Source: Flavobacteriales bacterium
GTDB lineage: Bacteria > Bacteroidota > Bacteroidia > Flavobacteriales_E > Vicingaceae
Direction: 5' to 3'
NCBI GenBank assembly: GCA_015075325.1
Contig: JABTUP010000008.1
Span: 1-64,000, forward strand
DNA: 64,000 nt
Both the position numbers and the translations under genes were made by a program. The notes beneath the pieces were generated by a model. That model searched no databases. It was not told the DNA's origin and saw only the letters and a program-made list of their open reading frames with translations. This document shows positions 27,562 to 38,284 of this stretch, in pieces. The stretch's first letter is position 1, and each line of letters starts with the position of its first letter.

Positions 27562-28325
27562 TGGTTGTAATCGAAAATCATGGTTTGATTATTAAACGAA
27601 ATCCCTGAATTACAAAACAATTGGTTGATAATGTTTTGATCAACTAATTGTTTTGGAGTATTGGCATAAAAAATTCCATTCTCAACCACCCAAAGTTGGT
27701 CTGCCATTCTGATAGCAGACTCAATATGATGAGTAGAAAACAAGATGGTTTTTTGATGAGTTTGTGTAAGTTCCTTTAATAATTTAAAAATTTCGATGTT
27801 GTTAACTAAATCGAGATGAGCAGTTGGTTCATCTAAAATAATAATTGGCGTATGTTGAGCAATAGCTCTGGCAATATTTACTTTTTGCTTTTCGCCATCG
27901 CTTAATGAGCTAAAATCTCTATTAACTAAATGGTTGATACCACACAATTCAATAGCATTGTTAATAAGCCCTTGGTCTGTTTCAGTTAATTTTCCTATCC
28001 AATTGGTGTGAGGATATCTGCCATAAGCAACAAATTCTTTTACAGAAGTGTTGTAAATATTAATTTTTGATGTTAACACAACGCTAATTAATTTAGAAAA
28101 CTCGTTATCGGATAAATTAAATAAGTTGTTGGAATTGATTGTAACATTTCCAGAAATAGGAGGTAGTAGTTTACACAAGGTTTTAATTAAGGTCGATTTT
28201 CCTTGTCCGTTTCTTCCAATTAAACAAATCAGTTCATTAGGCATCACTACAGCCGAAATATCTTTAACAATAGCGCATTTCTGATACCCAATGGTTAGTT
28301 TTGATATGGTTATTAATTCCTTCAT
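27558..28325 (-). CDS. FecE-type ABC transporter ATP-binding protein
   Basis: A 255-residue ATPase of the iron-siderophore/cobalamin importer group. Walker A GRNGQGKSTLIKTL, signature LSDGEKQKVNIARA, Walker B PIIILDEPTAHLD and the switch histidine in FSTHHIES are all intact. It powers uptake through the inner membrane together with the permease encoded next to it; the genes abut (shared base 28325). No substrate-binding protein or TonB receptor is in the neighbourhood, so the ligand (haem, siderophore or cobalamin) cannot be told. Confidence 0.9.
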   Translation of the reverse strand: MKELITISKLTIGYQKCAIVKDISAVVMPNELICLIGRNGQGKSTLIKTLCKLLPPISGNVTINSNNLFNLSDNEFSKLISVVLTSKINIYNTSVKEFVAYGRYPHTNWIGKLTETDQGLINNAIELCGINHLVNRDFSSLSDGEKQKVNIARAIAQHTPIIILDEPTAHLDLVNNIEIFKLLKELTQTHQKTILFSTHHIESAIRMADQLWVVENGIFYANTPKQLVDQNIINQLFCNSGISFNNQTMIFDYNH

Positions 28326-29368
28326 TAACCTACGTTTGTTATTCGTTTGTTTTTAAAAATTATCCAAATAATTATCGGAATTCCAATAAAAGAAGAAATA
28401 GCATTAATTGGTAACACTGTTTCGTAGTTTGGTAATACAGAAACAATATCAGCAAAAAGTAGCACATTTATACCAAGTAAAACAGACAAAGGAGTTAACA
28501 ACTGGTGGTTTGATGTTTTACTCAACATACGGGCTAAATGAGGCACAATAATTCCAATAAAACCAATAGGACCGCAATAAGCTGTAACCACACCTGTTAA
28601 AATAGCTGTAATTAATATGATGGTTAATTGAAATTTTTTTACATTTAATCCCATGGTTTTAGCATAGTCTTCGCCAAGCAAGTAAAGGTTGAGTTGTTTT
28701 GAAACTAAAAACGACCAAATAAGAGTTAATAGTAAAATGGGGGTAATAATTAAAATTTGCTGATTTGAAACACCACTCAAATTTCCCATAGTCCACATAA
28801 TAAACGATTTTAACTGGCTATCGAAACTAAAGTACTGAATAATACCAACGAATGCAGTAATAATGCTTCCAAGCATAATGCCAAGAATTAAAACTGTCAT
28901 GATATCTTTAAGCCGATAAATGGCTCCAAGTAGAATAAGTAAAACCAATAATGAACCTAAAAACGAAAATAAAACTAATCCATAGTTGTATAAAAAAGAG
29001 TATGATGCCATAGAAATACCAAAAATGGAAAATCCCATCACAAAAATAGCAACACCTAATCCTGCACCAGAACTTATTCCAAGAATATAAGGTCCAGCTA
29101 ATGGATTTCTAAATAAGGTTTGCATTTGTAATCCACTAACCGACAATGCTGCACCACATAATACAGCTGCTAAAGCTTTTGGTAATCGATTGTTTAATAC
29201 AATAATTTGCCAACTTTCTTTTTCGTTACCAGATTGTGTTAAAATATTGAGGATAGATTTAAATGGAATTTGTACCGAACCAAGAAAAATATCTGTTAAA
29301 AACAACAGTATTGATGAAACTATTAGTATCAACATCAATAAATTATTTTTTGATAAAAGTTTAAACAT
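28325..29368 (-). CDS. FecCD-family iron-type ABC permease
   Basis: A 347-residue integral membrane protein with about nine to ten hydrophobic spans. Family blocks include GAALSVSGLQMQTLFRNPLAGPYILGISSGAGLG, the cytoplasmic coupling region (MGLNVKKFQL), and GPIGFIGIIVPHLARML near the C-terminus, which are hallmarks of BtuC/FecCD permeases. It forms a homodimeric channel for metal-chelate import and pairs with the downstream ATPase. A periplasmic binding protein would be expected just upstream, but the next gene is the unrelated patatin-like protein. Confidence 0.9.
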   Translation of the reverse strand: MFKLLSKNNLLMLILIVSSILLFLTDIFLGSVQIPFKSILNILTQSGNEKESWQIIVLNNRLPKALAAVLCGAALSVSGLQMQTLFRNPLAGPYILGISSGAGLGVAIFVMGFSIFGISMASYSFLYNYGLVLFSFLGSLLVLLILLGAIYRLKDIMTVLILGIMLGSIITAFVGIIQYFSFDSQLKSFIMWTMGNLSGVSNQQILIITPILLLTLIWSFLVSKQLNLYLLGEDYAKTMGLNVKKFQLTIILITAILTGVVTAYCGPIGFIGIIVPHLARMLSKTSNHQLLTPLSVLLGINVLLFADIVSVLPNYETVLPINAISSFIGIPIIIWIIFKNKRITNVG

Positions 29369-29436
29369 CTACTTTTGGTTAATTGTCCCAAAAATAAACT
29401 TTTAACACTGAATAAAAGGTGGAAAAATTTAATAAA

Positions 29437-31692
29437 TCATTCTTCAAAAGAATCGTCATTTAATAAGGTGAGCAGCCTTACAATTGATTTTTGATTATTT
29501 TTAGAATTCATTGAATTTACAACATGTTGTTTTTCTTTTTTGGTTAAATGCCAACTCAAAGATATTTTGTCTTTAGCGTTATCTAACTCAAAATCAATGA
29601 TATTTATAGGTTGTTTGAAACCTGTACTTAAATACTGCATCATGTCGTCAAAGTTGTAATCCTGAATAACAAACAAGTTTCCATACAAACTTCCAATGGG
29701 CAAACTAATTGATTCAGAAATGGATTGTAATGGATTGGATTCTATTTTATGAGCTTTCGGTTTATCTCTAAAAGTTAAAATAATAACACCACTGGTGTTT
29801 TCTTCCAACCAATCTTTAAAAGTATGAATGTATTTAAAAGTGCTTAATGCACCGTAATTATCTCTTAAACCAGCATCTAAAACATACATTTTTGGTTCAG
29901 AAGGTAAAGAAACACTTGGCATAATGTACGGAAAAGTTGAACTCATTCGAATAACGCTTGTAAATCGAACATTTTCGGCACCTTGGTTTTTAAACATTCT
30001 ACTAAATTCAATGTTTTCGGTAATGGGTTGATTATACACTGTATTTGTTGGTAAATTATTGGTTAAAAAAGATATGGGTTGGGGAGAAATTAACACTCTT
30101 CGTGCATCATTTGATGTTGCTGGAGAAAAAATCATTAAAGGAATCTGAGCGTTTTCTTCGGGAGTTTTGTAATCAATTAACTTTTTATCTAACAACTGAT
30201 TTGTGTTTTCAAGCAATTGATGTTCAAACGCATAGCCTCTATCTTTTAAATACGTTTGGTTATTGTATGTAAATTTTTTAGTTCGAATAAAAAAATCGTT
30301 TGTCGCAATATAAAAAGCAATAGGGTTAAGTAAATCTTTTGCAATATTTTCACGATATTCATTAGCATAAATATTAATGTCATTGCCTTCTAAATTTTTT
30401 AAATACAATTCTCTGTAATATGCTGCACCAACCATTCCTCCAGAAGAACCAGTTATTAAATGGGTGTGTGTAAACAAGTTTCCATTCGTTAAACTATCCA
30501 GGTATTGAAGCGAAAAAAATGTCCATAACGACGACCTAGAGCCACCTCCACTGGTATTTATAAAAACTAATTTTGGTTTTTCTTTAGTTGTGAGATTGCT
30601 TTTCCAGTTATTCAATATTGTTAAATGATGTTTTTTATCATTTTCAATATTTTTTGAATTTATGCGATATGAGTCGATAGTTAAATTGGTATAATTTGCT
30701 TTTTTATCATTATAATTTAAACCGTATGCTTGGCTAGAATAGCTGAAATTTTGATTTTTTGATAACATATTTATCACAATAAAAAGCACAATAAACGTAA
30801 AAGTTGCCCAAGATTTTAACCACGAATGAATTGAGCTGAATAAAATTAAAATGGTTGTAAATAGTAACACTAAACTTGCTGCTGCAGGAATTATAAACAT
30901 TGGTGTTTCATTAAAAAAACCTAAACCAATGAAGGTAATTAATATGGCTATTTCGAATATGGTTGCATTAATATTGTTTTGTCGAAAAATTGACTTCAAC
31001 ATATTTAAATCATAATGTGAAATATCTCTAGCTATTCTAATGGAAAACGGGTTGTATAAGTAATATTCAACATGCCATTTTTTAGTGTTTCTTAAAATGG
31101 TAAACCAATTTTTTTCTTTTAGTAAAAACGAATTTACAGCTTTTGAACTCGATTTTGAATCGGTGTCCTTTGGCTCATTTATGCCTAATAATTTAAATAT
31201 ATGGCTGTTTGTAGAAAAAAAATAGAATAGCGAAATAGTAATAAAAATAGTATAACCAGCTAAAAATCCTAAAATATAAATGATAATTTCTATTACAGAA
31301 ACAGCTTCGCTTTCTCGTAAAAACCCCACCATTTTATAAATATAAAATATTAAAAAGAGTAGGGGAAGTAAAGAATTGTTAATGCAATACCTTAAAAAAG
31401 GATATTTTAGTGCTGCAATAAATGGAAATTTGCTACTGTTGATTACATATCCTGTAATGTTGAATGCCATTACAAAACCTCCAATTGAAAATCCTAAAAT
31501 AGCATACGACCAAAAGTTGATTTCGTTTAGGTATTCGGGAGCTAAAAATAAGTTTGGAATACCATATTTTACAAACAAACTTTGATTAACTATTCCAAAC
31601 AATACTATCCAAAATAAAAGGATAATGTGGTTTCGTTTTAAATTAGTTAAAAGAAGCTGAGTTGGTAAAAAATAAAAAAACTTTCTAATCAT
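29437..31692 (-). CDS. Membrane-anchored patatin-like phospholipase
   Basis: A 751-residue protein. The first about 310 residues hold several hydrophobic spans in two groups. The second half carries a patatin-like lipase domain: the anion-hole glycines in INTSGGGSRSSLW, the nucleophile serine in ITGSSGGMVGA (GxSxG) and the catalytic aspartate in LDAGLRDNYGA (the DG/A motif). Such enzymes cleave acyl chains from phospholipids with a Ser-Asp dyad. The membrane domain is unlike secreted patatins. It ends about 70 bases before the permease start and may be independent. Substrate and side of the membrane are unknown. Confidence 0.8.
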   Translation of the reverse strand: MIRKFFYFLPTQLLLTNLKRNHIILLFWIVLFGIVNQSLFVKYGIPNLFLAPEYLNEINFWSYAILGFSIGGFVMAFNITGYVINSSKFPFIAALKYPFLRYCINNSLLPLLFLIFYIYKMVGFLRESEAVSVIEIIIYILGFLAGYTIFITISLFYFFSTNSHIFKLLGINEPKDTDSKSSSKAVNSFLLKEKNWFTILRNTKKWHVEYYLYNPFSIRIARDISHYDLNMLKSIFRQNNINATIFEIAILITFIGLGFFNETPMFIIPAAASLVLLFTTILILFSSIHSWLKSWATFTFIVLFIVINMLSKNQNFSYSSQAYGLNYNDKKANYTNLTIDSYRINSKNIENDKKHHLTILNNWKSNLTTKEKPKLVFINTSGGGSRSSLWTFFSLQYLDSLTNGNLFTHTHLITGSSGGMVGAAYYRELYLKNLEGNDINIYANEYRENIAKDLLNPIAFYIATNDFFIRTKKFTYNNQTYLKDRGYAFEHQLLENTNQLLDKKLIDYKTPEENAQIPLMIFSPATSNDARRVLISPQPISFLTNNLPTNTVYNQPITENIEFSRMFKNQGAENVRFTSVIRMSSTFPYIMPSVSLPSEPKMYVLDAGLRDNYGALSTFKYIHTFKDWLEENTSGVIILTFRDKPKAHKIESNPLQSISESISLPIGSLYGNLFVIQDYNFDDMMQYLSTGFKQPINIIDFELDNAKDKISLSWHLTKKEKQHVVNSMNSKNNQKSIVRLLTLLNDDSFEE

Positions 31693-31765
31693 AACGTATG
31701 TTAACTATACTATTACTTTTCAAAACTGATTACGTTAATTATTAGAAATAGTTTTTGAAAAAGGT

Positions 31766-34700
31766 CTATTTTTTTATCTTTTCAATTAATTTTTCAATAC
31801 CTAAAATAAAGTTTTTAAGTACATCAAAATACAACGTAAAAGCAAGTATAATTGACATGAACCAAATTACAGCAATGTTTACCCAATAGGTATCAATGTA
31901 AGTTCCAAATACTTTTTTCTCTGGAGCATAAAAATGAGCTCTAAAACCATCTGGGCTTAAATAAACTGGGTCTGCTTTTTGGTATAATTGATTATCTAAT
32001 TCAATTATTTTATTCATTTCATTTTTATCTTTCACAAAATCAGATAATGCATCATTAGTATATCTGTCTTTCATTTTTATAAACAACTCTTTTGCTTCAG
32101 TATCTTTATTTAATTCTGAAGCCAATTTATCGCGTTTACTGTTTGCTTTTTTGTACTTCTTTAAATAGTAGTTGTTTAATTCTTGAAGGTAGTTTTTAGT
32201 GTTGTTAAAAACTGTGGCATTTACTTTTTCAGGAGTTAAATTATCTAAATCAGCAAAATTAATTTTTGGGTTTCTTTCTAGTTCTTTAGTTATTTCATTT
32301 TGAAGCAATTTCAAATTGTTTGTAATTTCTTCTTTTTTAGAATTATCGCTAATGTTATTCTGAGTTGTACTCAATTTTTCTCTTAGCTTAGCTAACCAAA
32401 AATTCTTTTTAAATTCTACTACTTTTAGTTCTTTGTCTAATTTGTAAAATTGTTTTTCAAATTTATTATCTCTAAATTGGTGAACAGCTAATGCTTCATA
32501 AGCCCAACGAGAAGCCATAACTTCACCAACAAATGGAACTTTATCTTGTAAAGTAATTGTAGGGTTAAGTTTGTTGAATTTTACAATAACACCACTCAAT
32601 AATAATTGTGGAATTACTAAAAATGGAATTAAAATGTAAATGGTTACCGCAGAGTTAAAACTTGCTGATATATTCAATCCCATCATATTTGCAAAACATG
32701 ATGTGGTAAATAACACCAGCCAATAGGTAATGTTCATTCCGTCTATTCCTAAAATGGTATTTCCAATTAAAACAAATGACATGGTTTGAATTGCAGAAAT
32801 AATGAACATGATAGAGATTTTTGAAAACAAATAACTTCCTTTTGAAAGGTTAAGAAATTTTTCACGTTTTCTAATTTTTTGGTCACGAATAATTTCTTCG
32901 GCACTAACTGTTAGCCCAACAAATAATGCAACAATTACTGCCATAAAAATATAAGCAGGAACATTTTCGTTTTCTCTAAAAATATAACCTAATTCGTTGT
33001 TTACATCTGAATTGTAATAACGAACCAAATAAGCCAAAATAAAAGCTAATATTGGAGCTTCAAGAAAGTTAATTAATAAATATTGTTTGTTGGTTAATTT
33101 CGATAAAACGTCTCTAACTATAAAAACTTTAAATTGTTTAAATTTATTTGGAATACTAAACGTAATGTTTGGTTTTTCTGTAAGTCGCTTAAAGGTAGAA
33201 GTGGCTTTTTCAATTTTTTCCAAATAAAATTTATACCATTCTGTTGGAAGTATTTTTCTATTTGTAGTAGTATTACCGTACTCATCTACAACTCTTGATT
33301 CTATAATGTTGAATATTTGTTCCGAATTTACATTACCACAAGTAATGCACTCGCTTTCGCTACTGTTTACATGATGAACCAATTCTTTAAAATACACTAC
33401 TGCATCAACAGGATTGCCATTATATATTGGATATCCTCCAGTGTCTAAAATCAATAAATTATCAAACATTTTAAAGATTTCAGATGAAGGTTGGTGAATT
33501 ACTACAAAAACCAATTTGCCTTTTAAAGCAAGCTCTTTAAGTAAGTCCATGATGTTTTCCGAATCTCTTGATGATAATCCTGATGTTGGTTCATCAACAA
33601 ACAAAACAGCTGGTTCTCTAATTAATTCTAATGCAATATTTAGTCTTTTACGCTGACCACCACTAATTGTTTTTTCGAGCGGACTTCCAACCTTTAAATC
33701 TTTTGCTTGATCTAATCCAATACTAATTAATACATCTAAAACTCGTTTTGAAATTTGTTCGTCATTTAAGTTGTCGAAACACAATTTTGCATTATAAAAT
33801 AAGTTTTGAAAAACGGTTAATTCCTCAATAAGTAAGTCATCTTGAGAAACATAACCAATTACACCTTCAATTTTTTCTGGTTCACGATGTATGTCAATTC
33901 CATTTATGGTAATTTGCCCAGTAGTAGGCATGTATGTTCCGTTCAGTAAGTTTAATAACGTTGATTTTCCTGCTCCACTAGCCCCCATAATTCCCACCAT
34001 TCTTCCTGATTCTTCAGAAAAACTAAAATGGTGCATTCCCATGTTTCCACCTTTAAATTTATAGGTAAGATTTTCTACATTAAATACTATTTTTTCAGCA
34101 TTATCATCTTTAAAGAACGCACTAATAATGTCGCTATAATAAATTGGTTGAACTCTTGAGCTACGAATAGAAGAACCTTGATTTAAAATATGAGAACGCG
34201 ATTTATTAATTAAAATACCGTTTAAGTAAAGCTCGCTGTTACCAAAATAGCGAACAAAAAACATGTTTACGGTTTCAATTTTAATAACTCTTAATTCGCC
34301 TAAAATACTTTCGGAATAAATGTGTCGGCTTTGTTTCAACTCATTTTCCTTCGTATTATTAATAATTAGAACACTTGGAGAATCAATTTTAGCATCAATT
34401 GTGTTATGAACAAAAGCTAAACACAAATCAAATTCTTCTTTTGGTATGTTAAAGGTTTCAGAAACGGTGTTAACAAATTCGAGTTCTTGTTCTGAAGCTT
34501 CTTTGTTGGCGTAAATAAATTCTAATAAACGAATTAAAACGATTATTTTTTGCTTTTGAGCTAATTCTTCATTTATTTGAGTACAGATTAAAAGAACTTT
34601 TACCGAGTTAACCGAAGTTCTTTTTCTTTTTTTCTCGCTATCTGATTTTTGGTTTTTTGCTTCAATAAATTCGTCATACAACTTTAAGTATTCATCAACC

Positions 34701-34824
34701 AATTGTTGATTTAATTGTTGTTTTAAGAACGATTCAACGATTGTTCTACTATTATCAGAAATCTCATTTGCTTCAGAAACAATGAGAACAATTGCATTAA
34801 TGCTTTTAATATTCTTTCACTCAT
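31766..34824 (-). CDS. ABC-2 type transporter fusion, frame broken near the N-terminus
   Basis: The long open frame runs from 34702 (978 residues), but the family start MSERILKALMQLF lies in another frame from 34824 and joins after a one-base change near 34785, giving about 1018 residues. Order: N-terminal helical region (to about 150), an FHA-like strand region (RSHILNQGSSIRSSRVQ), an ATPase with Walker A GASGAGKSTLLNLL, signature ISGGQRKRLNIALE and Walker B VLFVDEPTSGLSSRD, then ABC-2 membrane spans with a long helical insert. The ATPase resembles the ABCG group. It may move lipid or another hydrophobic substrate. Two secreted proteins are encoded just upstream. Confidence 0.8.
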
Positions 34825-34856
34825 ACTATAAGTTGTAAATAATTGTTAAGATACAA

Positions 34857-34886
34857 AAAGGCATTATTTAAACAAACAATGCCTTT
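34857..34886 (-). terminator. Terminator after the 141-residue secreted protein gene
   Basis: AAAGGCATT (34857-34865) pairs with AATGCCTTT (34878-34886), and on the minus strand a TTTTTG tract follows. It lies between the upstream secreted-protein gene and the ABC gene. Confidence 0.8.
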
Positions 34887-34907
34887 AATATTTCATTTTT
34901 AAATAAT

Positions 34908-35333
34908 TTATTGCTTAAAACCAACCAATAAAACAGCACAACCCGATGCTAAACTATTTGGATCTAATTGTGCCTCAATAATACAGTCGATAGTATTGGT
35001 GATTTTAAAATCCCAATAAGGAGCATTTGAATAATCTTTATTGGTGAACAATAAGTTTCTTTCTTGGTCAAAAACTGAAAAAATTAGATTTCCGTCGGTT
35101 AAACCACTACAAGCAGCAAAACGATAAGTGCTGTTTCCGTAAAGAACCATATTAAATTCAGCAACTTCTTCATCTAATAATAATGAACGGTAATCTTGTC
35201 CATCAGAAATAAAACCTTTTTTAATGTGTTTGTCACAAATTGATGCAATGGTATCGCATTGAGCGTAAGACGATTTTACAGCAATAAAACCAATCAACAC
35301 AATAACTAATTTTAATATTTTTATGTTTTTCAT
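34908..35333 (-). CDS. Secreted hypothetical protein
   Basis: A 141-residue protein with a clear signal peptide (about 25 residues, ending SSYAQC). The mature part has several cysteines (CDTIASICDK, AACSG, TIDCI, SGCAV) that may form disulfides, and a beta-rich composition. GNSTYRFAACSGLTDGNLIFSVFDQERNLLF resembles short beta-sandwich domains of Bacteroidota exported proteins, but no family is assigned. It follows the 300-residue lipoprotein gene with a 28-base gap, so both are probably in one operon ended by the terminator at 34857-34886. Confidence 0.65.
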   Translation of the reverse strand: MKNIKILKLVIVLIGFIAVKSSYAQCDTIASICDKHIKKGFISDGQDYRSLLLDEEVAEFNMVLYGNSTYRFAACSGLTDGNLIFSVFDQERNLLFTNKDYSNAPYWDFKITNTIDCIIEAQLDPNSLASGCAVLLVGFKQ

Positions 35334-35361
35334 TTTTGCTAATTCTTTAATGTTTATAAAA

Positions 35362-36264
35362 TTAATTTATCAATTCTGTTCTGATTTTATTTACTTTTTC
35401 TGTTATTGCATTTAATTGCTCTGGTGTAATGTTAACATCAGTTGTACTGTTAATTGTTGTTGTTTTGTTTTTAGCATCAACAGTAGGTTTAACATAAGTA
35501 TAAACAATTTCTATTTTAGAAAACAATTCATCCAATTCAATTAAGTTGTCAACTAAAGCGGTATAATCCGATTTACTATAGTAAGGAGTTAACAATTTGA
35601 TAAGGTTGCTTACTGTAGTTTTTTGTTCGCCAATTCGTTTAATAATTTCTTTGTTGTTAGTCATTTTTGCTGCGTTAGTAGCAAAATATAAACTTTCTAT
35701 CCAACCACCAGCTAAAATTAAACCTCCAACATCGTTTTGTTGGCTATTTTTTAAATACCTGTCACTAGCTTTGTAAGCATCAGAAACCATTGCTAAAATA
35801 GAATCTTGATTTCCAATATTTTTTTCAAATCGGTTAACCAGTTCCATATCGAAAGCACTACTAACACCTAAATCGTCACCAATAGATTTAATTGCTGTTA
35901 AAAACGAAATAGCATCTTGAGTTTGTTCGTAAAGAGTAACATAACCTAAATCAGCCCCATAAACACCTAAGTTGATTGCTTTTTTAAAGTTAGTAGAGTA
36001 TTTTGTAACATTTGAAGGAACATTTAACATTTCTTTATTATAGTTTGTTCCAGAATTTTTAATAAGTGTAGCTGTTTGAATTGGAGAAGGAATACTAAAT
36101 ACTTTTCCTTCAATTTCCATTAGTTGAGATTGTTTCGGATTTACTTCTTCCTGAACATCTTCTTCTTCGTTTGTAGGAGCATCTCCTCCACAGCTTGTAG
36201 AAATTAAAGCTACACTAGTTAATACCAATAGCTGAGTTCTGAAGTTAAAAAATTTCTTTACCAT
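35362..36264 (-). CDS. Hypothetical lipoprotein
   Basis: A 300-residue protein with a lipoprotein signal (LISTSCGGD) and an acidic linker (TNEEEDVQEEV) after the cysteine. The rest is mostly helical, with periodic charged and hydrophobic residues, and ends in TPEQLNAITEKVNKIRTELIN. No catalytic motif is seen. Its position ahead of the small secreted protein and the ABC fusion suggests a shared envelope function, but this is inference from gene order. Start at 36264 gives a normal signal peptide. Confidence 0.65.
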   Translation of the reverse strand: MVKKFFNFRTQLLVLTSVALISTSCGGDAPTNEEEDVQEEVNPKQSQLMEIEGKVFSIPSPIQTATLIKNSGTNYNKEMLNVPSNVTKYSTNFKKAINLGVYGADLGYVTLYEQTQDAISFLTAIKSIGDDLGVSSAFDMELVNRFEKNIGNQDSILAMVSDAYKASDRYLKNSQQNDVGGLILAGGWIESLYFATNAAKMTNNKEIIKRIGEQKTTVSNLIKLLTPYYSKSDYTALVDNLIELDELFSKIEIVYTYVKPTVDAKNKTTTINSTTDVNITPEQLNAITEKVNKIRTELIN

Positions 36265-36363
36265 TTTTATTTTTTTAGAAATGAATTTTCATTGTTGCAA
36301 ATAAACAAAAAAAATCTTTAATATTAAAGCATATTTTTTTCGATTAATGAACAGATTTTATAG

Positions 36364-38160
36364 TTAATCGTTAAATATTTTTGTATTAAACATAAAATAC
36401 CTTAAAACAATAAAGGAGATAACCCCAATTACCAAGTTAATTATCGCATAATAATACTCCTCAAAAATTAATTTTCCAATAAAGAAAAGTGTAGAGTAGG
36501 TAAGGGTTACAGCACTTATCCAACAAGCAATTAAAGCTGGAATTTGTGATTTTGTTTTTGGTAAACTTAATTTTTCTCGAACACTGTTCCACGCACCTAA
36601 TGGCTCAACTTGTTGGTAAAACTTTTTTAAGGTTTCATCATTTTCGGGTTTGGTAAGAAATGTAACAGATAGCCACGCTATTGTTGTAAATAGTGTTGTA
36701 AATAACAATATTCCTTCGTTTTCTACAAATGAATTTCCGGCATTACAACTTCTTTCAAATAAAGGGGCTACAACAAATTTGCTTAAAACAAAACCAATAA
36801 TAGGAGCAATGGTAGCCGAAATTTCGCTCCAAATATTTATCCGACTCCAATACCATCGTAAAATTAAAACAGCACCTAATCCTGCCGATGATGCTATTAA
36901 AAAACGTGCAGCACCATCTATTGTATCAATAAAAGAAGTAATAACAAGAGCTATTGCCATTATTGAAACAGTAGCAATTCTTCCTATTAAAACTAACTTT
37001 TTTTGAAAAAGCACTTCATCGTTTTCGGTATCAATATTTTTATACAAATCGTTTGTTATATAGCTAGCTCCCCAGTTGAGTTGGGTTGATATAGTACTCA
37101 TATAGGCTCCAAGAAAAGCAGTAAAAATCAATCCTCTGTAGCCAGTAGGCATAAAATCTCTCATGGCAAAAACAAAACCATTACCAGCTTCATTCATTGG
37201 TAAATCGGGATAAACTATTAAAGCACAAAGTCCAACAATTATCCAAGGCCAAGGACGAAGAGCATAATGTGCAATTTGAAAAAATAAGGTAGCTAAAACA
37301 GCATGTTTTTCGTTTTTTGTACTCATCATTCGTTGTGCAATGTAACCTCCACCACCAGGTTCGTTTCCTGGATACCAACTTGCCCACCATTGAACAGCTA
37401 CAAATGAGAAAAAAGCTCCAATGGTTAATCCAAATGTTCCGATATCACTATTGGTTCCATTTAAGTTTGGAAAAAAATTAAACCGCCATTCAGGAAGTTT
37501 TTCTTTTAATCCAACAACTCCACCAACTTGTTCTGAATTTAACATGATAATTGCTAAAACTATGCAACCTCCCATTGCTAAAGTAAATTGCAAAGCATCT
37601 GTAATAGCAACACCGAGTAATCCTGATAAAGATGAATAAACAGCTATTAGTATCATTAAAATGGCGATGTAAATAAAGGCGGTAGGATAATCAATATTTA
37701 AAAAAATCATTAAAATTTTAATCATAGCAGCATTTACCCAACCAATAATAATAGTGTTAAAGAATAGACCTAAATAAACGGCTTTAAATTTTCTAAACAA
37801 CTTAGTAACTTTTCCAGAATACCTTAATTCTAAAAATTCTAATTCGGTTAAAACATTTGCTTTTCGCCACATTTTTGCAAAAAAGAAAGTTGTTAACATT
37901 CCTCCAATAAGCATATTCCACCAAAGCCAATTGCCCGAAATACCATTTTTCTTTATAACTTCTGTAACCCATAATGGAGTGTCGGCTGCAAAAGTGGTTG
38001 CAACCATTGATAAACCTGCAATATACCAAGGTAAATTTCTTCCTGCCAGAAAAAAATCGGTTAACGAACCACTTGCTTTGTCTTTAAATTTTAAACCTAT
38101 ATAAAGTGATATCAGTAAAAATATTATGATAATTATCCAATCTAATGTTTCTAAAATCAT
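36364..38160 (-). CDS. Sodium:solute symporter family protein
   Basis: A 598-residue membrane protein of the SSS family (LeuT-like fold), with about 14 hydrophobic spans. Recognisable blocks are DFFLAGRNLPWYIAGLSMVATTFAADTPLW in the first spans, SLSGLLGVAITDALQFTLAMGG and the late TAFLGAYMSTISTQLNWGASYITNDLY, which match SSS signature segments near the sodium sites. It imports an unknown solute with sodium. A WWASWYPGNEPGGGG stretch is characteristic of this Bacteroidota subgroup. It is divergently oriented from the DUF58 gene. Confidence 0.85.
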   Translation of the reverse strand: MILETLDWIIIIIFLLISLYIGLKFKDKASGSLTDFFLAGRNLPWYIAGLSMVATTFAADTPLWVTEVIKKNGISGNWLWWNMLIGGMLTTFFFAKMWRKANVLTELEFLELRYSGKVTKLFRKFKAVYLGLFFNTIIIGWVNAAMIKILMIFLNIDYPTAFIYIAILMILIAVYSSLSGLLGVAITDALQFTLAMGGCIVLAIIMLNSEQVGGVVGLKEKLPEWRFNFFPNLNGTNSDIGTFGLTIGAFFSFVAVQWWASWYPGNEPGGGGYIAQRMMSTKNEKHAVLATLFFQIAHYALRPWPWIIVGLCALIVYPDLPMNEAGNGFVFAMRDFMPTGYRGLIFTAFLGAYMSTISTQLNWGASYITNDLYKNIDTENDEVLFQKKLVLIGRIATVSIMAIALVITSFIDTIDGAARFLIASSAGLGAVLILRWYWSRINIWSEISATIAPIIGFVLSKFVVAPLFERSCNAGNSFVENEGILLFTTLFTTIAWLSVTFLTKPENDETLKKFYQQVEPLGAWNSVREKLSLPKTKSQIPALIACWISAVTLTYSTLFFIGKLIFEEYYYAIINLVIGVISFIVLRYFMFNTKIFND

Positions 38161-38270
38161 TGTTTAAATTTTTAACGAAAAGTACAAAGATTAATAAGTC
38201 TGAAATTCAAGTTTAAAATAGATTATTAACAACAATTAGTAAATAAACCTTTTCGGAAAATAATTTTAAA

Positions 38271-38278
38271 ACTAAATT
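38271..38278 (+). promoter_or_regulatory. Promoter box directly before the DUF58 gene
   Basis: TAAATTTG at 38271-38278 matches the -7 box, only six bases before the ATG at 38285. A transcript started here would be leaderless or nearly so. Confidence 0.4.
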
Positions 38279-38284
38279 TGACAG

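Noticed and set aside
30045..30272. 75-residue plus-strand ORF inside the patatin-like gene
   Set aside because: Alternate-frame shadow of a well supported gene.
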